The translations under genes were made by a program, and so were the position numbers. From the NCBI RefSeq assembly GCF_009727055.1, contig NC_052358.1:43279243-43343242 (forward strand): a DNA stretch of 64,000 nucleotides. Direction: 5' to 3'. The notes under the pieces are model-generated. The model had not been told where the DNA came from. It made no database searches and saw only the letters and a list, made by a program, of their open reading frames with translations. Numbering within the stretch: position 1 is the stretch's first letter; every line of letters starts with the position of its first letter. Source of the stretch: Benincasa hispida (Eukaryota; Streptophyta; Magnoliopsida; Cucurbitales; Cucurbitaceae). Positions 36,901-48,900 of the stretch are shown here, in pieces.

Positions 36901-39900
36901 GCCACACCAACACCTAAACCAATCTGATGATGAGTTGATAGATCCCAATCAGCTGTGGTCTGAGCATCAGAAGAAGAAACTGGCATCTTCCCGTTCCAGT
37001 ATGAAGGTTGAGGAACCAGTTCAAGGCCATTTTTAGTCTGGCACAAAATTTAGAAGATTAAGAAAAAGAAATTAATTCACAAAGGAAATATAAAAGAAAG
37101 ATGTGAGCATACTGAAGTGGTTAAGGTTGCACCAATAGAATGGAAGGGTGATTGTGGTGCAAAACTTGAGTGGCTTGCATCAGAGCGCCAAGGTGTCAAT
37201 TGATACTGGGACTCCTTCAATTTTGTCTATCAACGCAGAGTAAGATACAAGAACGATAAAGAGAAGTAAAGAAAATGAATGATCAAATTAGAGTTTCCCT
37301 TGCTACATCAATCTAATAAATTCTCAGTACCTCAGTGAGAAGAAGCTTCTCCTGCAAGTGCTTAAATAGAATCTGCAAGAATATATAGACTCCACAAAAT
37401 TAATTTTCCATTTATTATTGTTACTATTTTCTTTTAACAAGAAATAGCTCCTCATTAATAAAATGAAAAGAAAAATATTGAAAGGGTACAAACTCCAAAG
37501 GGAGTGAAAAAGAAAAGAAAACCAGAAAACAGACAAGATCTTAAAGCAGTTACAAATAAAGAGTGCCAAGAAACAAAAAGGACTGAGCGAACCAAATTTC
37601 AGCTCCAAAACAAACTGGAATAGCAAGCATAACAGCTGAAGATAAAAATCAATAAGCAAAACAAGAAAAAGCTTAGCCAAAATCGTCCTTCAAAAGGATC
37701 TAACAATTCAACAGAAACTCCCCAAACGAAAACCCCAAAACTCGAAATGGCAAAAGAGACTGTAAAGACCAAAAAAGCACTCACTGGAAACTTGATAAAA
37801 TAAAAATTATTATTATTATTTAAAAATAATAATAAAATAATAAAATCTATTTTTATATATATATTATTAAAAAAAAAAAAAAAAAAAAAAAAAACTGCAG
37901 AAATGTTGCCCTTGGTTCTTAATATCTCCCAAATCTGCCTTTTAAAGACTCTAAAGAGCGTTTATGGATTTGTTGTGCAAATTTGTGGAAGATTTGGGAG
38001 GAAAGAAATGCAAGAATCTTCCAGGATAAAAGAAAGACATCAATGGACATCATAGACTCCACCATCTTTAATGCTTTTTTTGTACAAAGATATACCAGCT
38101 TTAAAAAGCCATAGTTTTTCTATCCTTACTGCAAATTGGAAACATCTTTTCTACTCCCTATAAAATAGGCCCTTTTGTATTTTTGGATATCTTTGAATAT
38201 TTCATTCAAACGATGAAATTGTTTCTTATCCAAAGAAACGGAAGATGAAGAAAGAGAAGGAATTTTTTGTTATTCAAGACCACAAGCTTCTATAAGAGAT
38301 GAAAATCTGCTAGGCATCGAAGAGAGAGGAGAGAGAGAATAACTTAAAAGCATCCGAAAGGGAGTTTTCAATCTCCACATCATCAAAAGTAATCAACCAT
38401 TGGCTACATGAGAGAACCCACGCGACTTAGACTAAACTCAGATTCAACAGCAAAGTCACCACCCCGAGAGGGAGAAAAATGAATGGTAGGTCTTTCGACG
38501 AGTCTATGCCCTCACGAATAAAAAATGTACCTTATGAGGAGAAAACTTTTTTTTTTTATTAGAACAACTTTCATTGAAGGAAAAAAAAATAATACACGGG
38601 CATACAAAAACCAAACCCCACAAAAATGGGAATTCCTCTATAAGAAGGGACTCCAACTATACAAAATCATGTTCATATGAAAATTACAAAAAAAACCTGT
38701 GAAATCGAAGCCCAATGAGAAACGTGAAAACGAATAAGAGACCACATATCTCTAGCATCCCTCTCAACTCCCCTAAACACCCTTCTAATCCTCTCATCCC
38801 ACAATAGCACAAGTTGATGTAAGAAGAATAGGGGTTAATTAGGTAATATTCTAAGTTAATTCCCTTTTTACCCCATCTGTAGTAAATCTATATAAATAGG
38901 AACTTTCCCCTCTTGTATGAAATACATTATTCATTCTCATAAAAGATCAACAATCTTGATTCTTTGAGAGAATTCTCCTTTTATTTCCTCCAATGCTACA
39001 AGATCTAAGTAGTCTAATAAAGGACTCATCCATTGATTCTCTTGAATCAACCTTTCTTGATCGTGTTTCATAACCAAAAGAGTAATTTTGAGTTTTGAAC
39101 GTTATCCATTCTTGATGATTCTTTAATTCAACTAACTCCCAATCTTTGCATTGATATCTTGAAAAATGGGTTTGATTGGATCTTTGAGACCTTTTCCGAT
39201 ATTGCCGCCTTCTTATTCTGTCCCTACCCTTGATACATCATCAAAATCACTAGAATCACTAGAATCAAATTTCCAATGTGGATAATGATAGGTTCTTTGA
39301 AAAAATCGAGCAAGGGCAAAATTATTATGTCGAAGTTCCTTCTATTCCGAGTCAGAATTCCAGCACTCTTTTTTTAAGTAAATTTGATTTTCTTGCCCAT
39401 ACCAATTGTTGTATTTTTTTTCTTGGACGCCTTATTTGGTCGGTAATAGTCCATTCTTGCAAAATCTTGAAAAATCTTTGGTTTTTTCTTTCTTTCTTGG
39501 AATTTCAAGGGTTCCCCCTAATTAGATGTGTGTTGTTTGGCAACGAGCACAACTCACGAAACTCCCTCTTGTGATCAACGTCGCCAAGAGTTTCCCGGCC
39601 TTCCACCAACAGCAGTCAATCTTGGCCCAGGAGATCGCTCTGATACCAATTGATGTAGCCTAAATGAGATAAAAGGAGAATTCTCTCCAAGAAGCAAGAT
39701 TGTTGATCTTTTATTAGAATAAATAATGTATTTCATACAAGAGGGGTAAGTTCCTATATATAGAGTTTTACTACAAGTGGGGGTAAAAAGAAAATTAACC
39801 TAAAATATTACCTAATTACCCAATTAACCACTATTCTTATTACATAAACACTAGCTAGCCAGAGAAAACAGTCTCTTTCCCCAAACGGCAGACTGAGGAT

Positions 39901-42900
39901 GGACTTCTCGATCATATCTCTAACGTCTCTTTGATGAGCACACATCAAACCGAACGTCTGGAAAAAAGAATCCTAGACAAAGCTCGCAAAATCATAATGC
40001 CAAAGCATACGGTCCAAGTTTTCCTCCACCTTCTTACAAAGAATGCAACAAAAAAGACCAACCAATGATGGCATCTTCCTAACAAGCCTGTCCAGCGTAC
40101 TAATACAACCGTGGGGAACCTATCAGGTAAAGAATCTCACCTTTCTAGGAATTTTAATCCTCCGCAGTGATGAGAAGACAAATTCACCCACAAGAGAAGG
40201 GTTAACCAAACACTGAAAAAAGGATTTACACGAGAACCCTTCCAAAGGATTAGGGCTCCAGACTCTCACATCTCTCCTCCCAAGGCGAAAGGGGTGACTC
40301 TCAAAAAGAAAAAGGAGGCAACCACATCCATCATTTCCCTATCGAAAAGGGCACGACGTAACCCGAAGGTGAATGAGCAACAGCTCCCGGTCCATATGAG
40401 AAAATTTGTCACAAAATGATTTTTAAGAAAAGACAAATGATACAACCGAGGGAAAGAACCACAAAGAGGTCTCACCCCCACCCAGTGATCTTCCCAGAAA
40501 TACGTCTCTCTCCCATCCCCCACCACACAACAGACCCAAGGAACAAAAGCAGGGAGCTCTTTCGAAATATCTCTCCAAAGATTCCAATAGGTGCCATTAA
40601 TCCTTTTAGCCAACCACTCAAACGGATGGGGGTCATGTTTACTAGCAATAACCCTACGCCACAGAGAATTGGGTTCAAAGGAAAAGTGCCAAAGCCATTT
40701 GGCTAAAAGGGCTTTGTTTCGAGTCCTAAGGTTCCCAATTTCAAGACCCCCCAAAGACACCAGTTTCTCAATAATCTCCCATCTAATAAGATACGAGCCG
40801 ATGCCTTTCCCTTCATCATCCCCTTCCCAGAGCAAGTCACGCATCAACCTCTCCAAACACTTACACACCTCCCCCATAGCTCTAAAAAGAGAGAAGAAAT
40901 AAACCGGAATGCCACTCAGGACGGACTCAATGGGTGTAAGACGACCCGCTTTAGAAAAGAAACTCTTTTTCTAAGAAGCCAACCTACTTCAAACTTTGTC
41001 AATCACAAGGTCCCATAAAGAAACACACTTTGGACTATTCCCAAGAAAGAGACCAAGGTAAAAAGGGGGAACGCTTCCCACCTCACATCCAATCCACTCT
41101 ACCCACCTTTTAATCTTATCTTCCATGCTATTGATACCCATGACACAACACTTACCCCTATTTATCTTCAGGCCGGACATCTCCTCAAAGAAAGCAAGCA
41201 CGTGATTCATCATTGAGAAGGAATTAACACTTCTTAAGCAGAAGAAGATGGTGTCATCTACAACTTGAAGATGGGAGAGGGGAACCCTATCCTTACCCAC
41301 CTCAAAGGGCTCAATTGGGTTACCTTCGACACACTTAGTCACCAATCTGCTGAACACATTCACAACAAGGAGGAAAAGAAAAGAGGAGAGAAGGTCTCCC
41401 TACCTTAGACCTCTCGACGCCATCACATTACCTCTAGTCTCCCATTGATAAAAAAAGGAGTAGCTCACATTCCTCAAGCAACCCCACATCCACATGTCTA
41501 CTTATAACCAAGGCCTTTCCTATCTAAAACCTTATCCAGAAAGTTCCAATCTACGTGGTCATGAGCTCTGTCCTCAATCGCCTCATTGGCAACAAGGGCT
41601 TGATCCAAAATTTGCCTTCCTGCCACAAGGGCCCTTTGCTCATCAGAAATGGTCGACGGGAGCACCCTCTTCAGACGATTCGCCAAAACCTTCTCCAAAA
41701 TTTTGTACACATTTGTGATGAGACTGATTGGACGGAAGTCCTTAACTCTTGTCACAGACTCCTTCTTTGGGATCAAATAGACGTAAGTTTCCAACATAGA
41801 TCTATTTAAAATCCCCCTTTTGTAAAACTCTTCGAAAATTTTGCCCAGATCCTCCTTCACAAGGGACCAATTCTCTTAATAAAAATCCCTGGTAGAAACT
41901 TTATGGCTACTAGAAAGGAATGATGGATTTGATGGAGCTAATGTTAATAAGTTCAAACTCTGTCTTACAGAGGAGACCAAGAGACGTGAAAATTTTTCTT
42001 CAATTAAATCAAAATCCACATTATGATCCTCAATGGGTGATTAAAAAGAAATGATAGGCTCACGAATACGGAAAATGTGACACCTTCAATTGCGAAGACT
42101 TATTCTAGAAGGGGTAAATTAGGTAGTGGCTAGGAAAATGCTTATGTTGAATTGGCAGTGAATTGGCAGTGGAGTACAGTTTGTTTGGAGGGAAGGGTTT
42201 TGTAAGGGGTTATGGGGGAAGGTTGGGAGGTAAGAAAAGTTTAGACAAGAGTGTGAGGGGGGAGAGAGCCTTTTCTCTGAAAATTGCTAGTTACAAACAT
42301 TGTAGAGTGATGAATCATTTACTCATCCTTGTGAATACATAACCCACTGTATACCAAAAAACTCTCAATATCACAGTGTTTTCTTAAGCTTTTGGTCCTC
42401 TTCTGTGTTTGGTTGTTGGTGTTGCCAAGTATAATGTCTGCAAGTGCAATAGTTTGGACACCTAACACAAGACTTTTGGCATAGACATCAAATATTGAAA
42501 CGAATTGGTTCAATTTCTAGGCATGTTGATAAGCTTCGAAAGTCCTTTTTAGTTGGAGTATTTTGCAACCATTGAAAACTCATCGGTGGACGTTTATTGG
42601 TTACTTCCTTCCACTTTCTTCTATCTTGAACTCGAGGACAATTTTTTTTAAGAGGGAGGGCATTACCCTAGTAGTTGGTTTAATTCAATGTTTGATCTTC
42701 TTGGTTTCTCTTTTTTCTTTTTGGGTAAAAGAAACTTTATTTATATGAATAAGGGGAAGACCCCGAAGAATTACAATTCTTGGTTTCTCTTTTAGTATTT
42801 TAAAAACTGAGTCTGTTGTTAAATTCCCTATAAATAGAGGTTTATCTCTTGTATTAGGCACTTTAGAATCATAATAAAGATTGACGGAATATGTCAATCG

Positions 42901-45900
42901 TCTCCAAGTAAAAGGAATTCAAAAGATTCGGACTCGAGGGGTGTTCCTTCAATCTACACCACTATCATAGTCTTCCTCGTGTAAACTTGCAAAGTACTAA
43001 GGTGATTCATTCAAATCCACATATTTAAAGCCTCACCTTGACATTGCTGATGATGGACTGAGCGTCAGGAACAGGAGGCTGCAATGAATATTCCGCAAGA
43101 AGAGGCAGTAGAGATGATACAAAGGTGGTTCTCTCTTGTTGTGCTTCCTGATAGAACCAAAGTCATGGAGTTCATTAGAGTTCACATCAAGAAAGAAAAT
43201 ACAGTTCGCATCTTAATAGTTATTAGATTTTTTATCAAACTAGTTAATGGCAACAATACTGAACATTCTGAAAGACCAAAAGCCACATCAGAAATGGCAC
43301 AGCAAAGGAACCTGTAATGCATATGTAAGACGAATATTTTCCTCAATTATGTCTTGTCTGTATGAGAGAGCTTTAGAAGCAGCATCAACAAGATCTTGTT
43401 GTTGTTGATCAAAGGCCTAATTGACGGACACCGAAAAGGAGGGGGGGAAATGTCCAACAGCAGAGCACCAATCAGAATGGAAACGATGGAAACGGTGAAC
43501 ATTGAAAGTTTAGGGAAGGCAATTGACATTAAAAAAATAAAATTTAAAAAATATTAAAAAAGGGCTTACCAAACGCATATACGCAATACGTTTTTCCAGA
43601 ACATATTTTTCATTTCGTATTTGTGCTTCCTGTTACAATAAGAATTATCATCTTCTCCAAGTAAAAGGAATCCTAATTCCTAACAACAATAAATCAAACT
43701 CATCTAAGCAATGAGCTAAGATACGCACACGATTCATTTTACCTTAATTGAATATTCAGCAAGATGCTTGCGTAACTGCACAATTTCATCTTCATGTTCC
43801 TGGACTTTGACAACAAGGTCCTAAATATGAAACATAGGTCAGAGTGGCTCCTTGGAATATGTGAAAAAACAGAACCAAGAGATGTACCTGCTTCCAGAGG
43901 CTGTTGGGATTATTTGCTTCAGCCTTTGGCATTATGCCATGTCCAGACAACTTAATCCGTGGATCATATTCTACATCCATTGTAAACCTGAAAATTCATA
44001 AAATAGTTTTCATATTCTATATTAATTCAAACAAATAACACCATATAATTTCACCAGTAAGGATGAATGACATCCTTTTTAACTTACCTGCTAGCTGAGA
44101 AAGATGTCGTAGATGGTGAGGAGAACTGTGAGCAACCAGCATTATCAACTGAAGCCTGAACGCCGGGAAGAGCATTCACCATCCTGTCTGACTTCCTGTC
44201 CTCAAAGCGAGATTCTGCATCAACTCGCATGGAAACTTCATCTTTTTGCTCAACAACTTGATGGAGAACTAGCGGTCCGCGTGAATCAACAATAGAAATG
44301 TTATTCTTAAATCTCTGTCGTTCATTATCAACTGAATTATCTGATTGATGACCCCCATTAGATCCATGATGGTCATTCTCACTCCATTGGTTTGTGGAAT
44401 GAAACCTTTGAGCCAAAGGCTCGTCAACCTTCTGCCACATTCAATGAAAAAAAGATATCATGTCAAAAGCAAATTATTAGATATAATTGAATAGTAACGA
44501 CCTTACTTGAACAGGATCTATTCTATAGGTTGTACATCTATGTCCTTGAGTTTTAAAGAGAAGGAAAAAAGGGGATACAATTGAACAGTATATTGTCCGT
44601 GAACATATAACATAGAGCAAGCTCAATATCCCCAAAAGGGACATTCGTAACACCTAACTATCTAGTGAATGTATACATCAATAAAACGGTTACTCCTTTC
44701 CTATCAAAAAAAGAAACGATCAAGTCAATGTGTAAGAAGAAAATTTTCAAGTACCTGCAACACAGATAAAGATAACTTGGCAAGCTAATGAATTCCACAT
44801 TATTTTTAGAAGAACCTAAGTTGCAAACCAGCAGCAATTGTAGTTGACAGCATAGAAATGTATGGGAGAGCTCAAACTAAATGCTAATTTGCTGATATTG
44901 AGATATATCAAGAAGTTGCAAGAATGGTAGCCAAGTACACGGAGGAGTTCAATAGATTGAGTGCAAAAAAGTTGAATCTAAAAACCAATTGATAGCTAGA
45001 TATGTTAGTGGCTTGTGAAAAGATACTCAAAAGAAGGTAAAGAAACAATCTATTCGTTGTTTAAGTTTCTTTGGCCTAAGCCTATCGAGTGGAGGAACAA
45101 AAGAATGAGACACTGAAGAACACAAATCTTGGTAGCACGAAATCCCATTGGGAGCATGGGAGTGTTAGAGTTTAGGAGAAACAAAGGCATTACTCGGAGG
45201 ATGCCTTTCTCTAAAAGTACACCATTTTCCTCAACATGTAAAATTAGAGAAGAACAAAACCCTAGGGCTAACAATTAGAAGGGAAACAAACCAACAAACG
45301 ACCAACTAATTTTTGCAATTGGCCTACCACCGGGTAAGTGCCTTTGATGCAATCCGCAAAGCCATTTGTCAAATGAATGTTCTTGGAAAAGATCAATGGC
45401 ATTTCTAGATGATAACAATGATGAACCGGTGAAACAAGAAGAAACATAGGAAGAAGTAGACTATTTGAAGCCTAATGACGGAGAAAAACTATTTCGTGTT
45501 ACAATGATTCCTCTTAGGTCTTGCAAATCATGTACATCTCCAACAACATGCTCTTTTTCGAACCCAATGTACTACAACTGAAACCTTGTGCACAGTCTTC
45601 TGGTCAGATGATCACCCTAAAATTCATAAGAAAAATCCTAAATTAGGCAAATCTTGGCCGGCATCACTTGCTCTCTCCCTTCAAACAAGAACCCAATGTC
45701 CTATTATCGGAAAAGTATGTCTTCATCTCTTTAGTTTAATTATGTATTTAAATTTATGATCGTTCTGTGAACTATAAAAATCTGATTAAGGATGTATTTT
45801 TTATTTGGGATACGATGAGGGAGTTAAAGTTGTGTCAACCTAGTTGAGATGGCCTTATGCACCTGTTGATCCTCTATTCTCTTTGAATTCTATGATCTAT

Positions 45901-48900
45901 ATGTCTCGTATTTTGAGGCAATAGTCTCAAATTTTGTTTCTATTTAAAAAAAATGAAAACTTTGTGTTTAGGAAGCTAGTTCAATTTCTTAAACTCAAGG
46001 TCGATCCCCATCCATGAGTTGCATGAAGAAAGGTGGGGAAGTCAAGTTCATGAAATTCGTACTGTCCCAATGTCAATTGGCAATAATTACCAAGATAAAT
46101 AGTGTGTGACATCTGGATATGGATGCTCATCACATATTACTAGGAAGTCCTTGGCAATACGATGTTCAAACCCTTACATAACAAGTGCAACGATACATAT
46201 GAATTCTATTAGGTGGATGAAAATTTGTACGGATGCCTTTCGGTGCCTCACAAGAAAATATTGGAAAAGAAAGTATTAAAAAGTCTAGCCCTCTTTTTAC
46301 TATCCTCGGCGGAAAGGAATTTAAACTTGCAGATGAATTGTGGGGTTATTTCCTACATCTGATATGCATTCACTTGACACTTCCTAAAATCCCATTTCCC
46401 AAGATGGATAAATTAGTCATAAATAATGGACCACATTTAGGGTAAGATAACCAAGGAAAGGCCTGTCTTTGTACCTTATCTTGCATGCTCAAAACTGATA
46501 AGCATGAAGAGTTTGGTATTTTCAAGTTTTTCCTTCACAAATAAACTTGGATGCAACTCCAATAGCTCAGTTTGGTTTTTTTTTAAGTGAATGTGGTCAT
46601 CATCCATGCCTACTTGGAAAGGTAATGATTGGCCAAGTCCTTGTAGGTTGGAGGTTTAGAGGAAAGGCCAAGTGATGTAGCCTAAGGCATAAAAAGAGAG
46701 AAATCTCCAATACAAGAAGACAATCTCTCTATTTATAGAGAATTGGAAAGCAAACTAATCCTAATCCTAATTAATCAAGGAAACTAATCCTAATTCTGAT
46801 CAATCATGAAAACTAATCTCAATCCTAATCAATTAAGGATTTGACCATAATACCCTAATTTACCCTAATCCTACCACATCACTAAGCTTTTATTGAATTG
46901 TGTGACTAGAGCTCTTATTTAGCTTAAACAAAGGGTTTCAAAGAAATTTTTGCATAATGCTCTTTCTTACCCTAATGCTTTTCTTTTGTAGCTTCTTAGG
47001 TAGGAGATTCCTCTATCCTAAACTTCTAGGCTGTTTTCTGGCCTTTTTTGTGTTCTTTACAACATCATATCTCAGTTCTTCTCCCCCCACCCCAAGTAAA
47101 ATAAATACTCAAACAGCTTAAGTGTTTTGTGAAGCTGAAACTTAGTTGATCTGCAGGAGAAAAGGCCTGAACTCTCATACCACCAACAAGCACCTAGGTG
47201 AGGTAAACATTTTCCACCTTATGAGTGAGCAAGTTCATTCTTCCGGTTCCTTATCTAAAAGGTCTCTACGAAGACCAAACCCTCAAGGCTCTCATAAAAA
47301 AGAATTTTTAATAAGCTAAAAAAAATAATTAAAAAAAGCACAAGTATATACCCTCAAAATATTAGCCCCTTTTCATTTCATCAACGAAAAGTTTACTTCT
47401 TTTTTCTAAAAAAAATGAACCCTCAAAACATTTAATTCACACTAGAACCAAAATAAACACTTTTCATTCAAAATAAATGAATAAGAAAAGTTTACTTAAT
47501 TTTTAAAATTTAAATACTAAAGCTCTCGTCTGATAACTATTTTGTTTTTAGTTTTTCCTGTTTTTTAAATTTATGCATGTTTTCTCATAAGTTNNNNNNN
47601 NNNNNNNNNNNNNNNAAGAAAAATTTTTACAAATAGAAAAATGTCAAACTATTTACAAAAATAGCAAAAAAAAAAACACTGGTAGACGCTGACAAACTTC
47701 TATCAGCGTCTATCACATAGTATTAATGATAGACTTCTATCAGTTTCTATCACCAATAGACACTGATAGACTTCTATCAGCCTCTATCAAAGAAGATCGA
47801 ATTTTTCTATTTTGTATAAATAGTTTCACTTATTTTTCAATTTTTGAAAATTCCCCCATATATATATATACACACACACACATAAAAGAACCTACCCTAA
47901 ACAGATGTTATCTATTTAACAAACTTTTTTTAGAAAAAGAATCTCTGATTTTATATTTCTGAATCGGTGACTGAACAAAATATACTTAAGAAGCAAGAAT
48001 AAAAATCCATAACAAGTTCCAACTTTTTTCAAACTGACAGACATACATAGTGTATGCCATCTGAACTGAATGCAAGATGTGAAAATAATTAGAGTAATGT
48101 GCAAAAGTCGACCACGATCAATGTAAACTAAACTATTTCAGGGCATCAAGGAATGCTAAGATTTTGTGTAAATTCAACTTGTAGTACTTACATATTTCTC
48201 AAGTTCCTGAATCTTTTTCTGAAGTTCAGTCCTCAGTCGATTATTTTCCTCCACCTAAGAGTATTTAAATACACTCATATCAGCATATAACATTTAACTA
48301 CTTAGAAACTTTCTATAACATACAGAGTCTTTTTATAGAAACTTTCTATTCAAATCATAGCCCAATATCCTCCTTAAAAAATGGGTGGGAGGGAAGAAAC
48401 AACAAAAATTATCAAACAAGGAATAACGGTTATACTCAAGTAAAAGATCGAAGAAAAGGTGGTTTGTGAGTCCAGGATTGCGGGTCCGTATATCTCAACG
48501 TACAGAAGAAAAGGGTGAACAGATTTTGGATAAAGAAATAAACTCGAGTCCTGCAGCAAGTGTCTCTACATTCCTACAACATTCTCAATGAAGAAAATAA
48601 TACTCAATTGACGGTATGCATTGTGCGAAAATAGAAAACGTGAAATAGGTTTTTAGCAAGAAAAAGTAAAGGAAGTAACAATGAAGTTGGCATCAAGCAA
48701 TATTGAAGTGGGTATATACTAAACTTAGTTATGAAATCATCGGACGAATAGCATTAGGTCTGATGCTAAGAGACAGAAAATGAGAGGGAGGGATGAAAAT
48801 TCGTTGCACCTGTTGCTTAATGGTAGCCTCAGCTGCTTCAACAGCTTTCAAAACCTGAAACAAGTTGCTATCATTGTTGTTACCGTGATTGTTGGATGAG

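Noticed and set aside
30371..41860. Long LINE and LTR-element frames as host genes
   Set aside because: They carry LINE zinc-region and RT motifs with stops and tails, and lie antisense-free within introns of the AIR9-like gene; they are transposon remnants.
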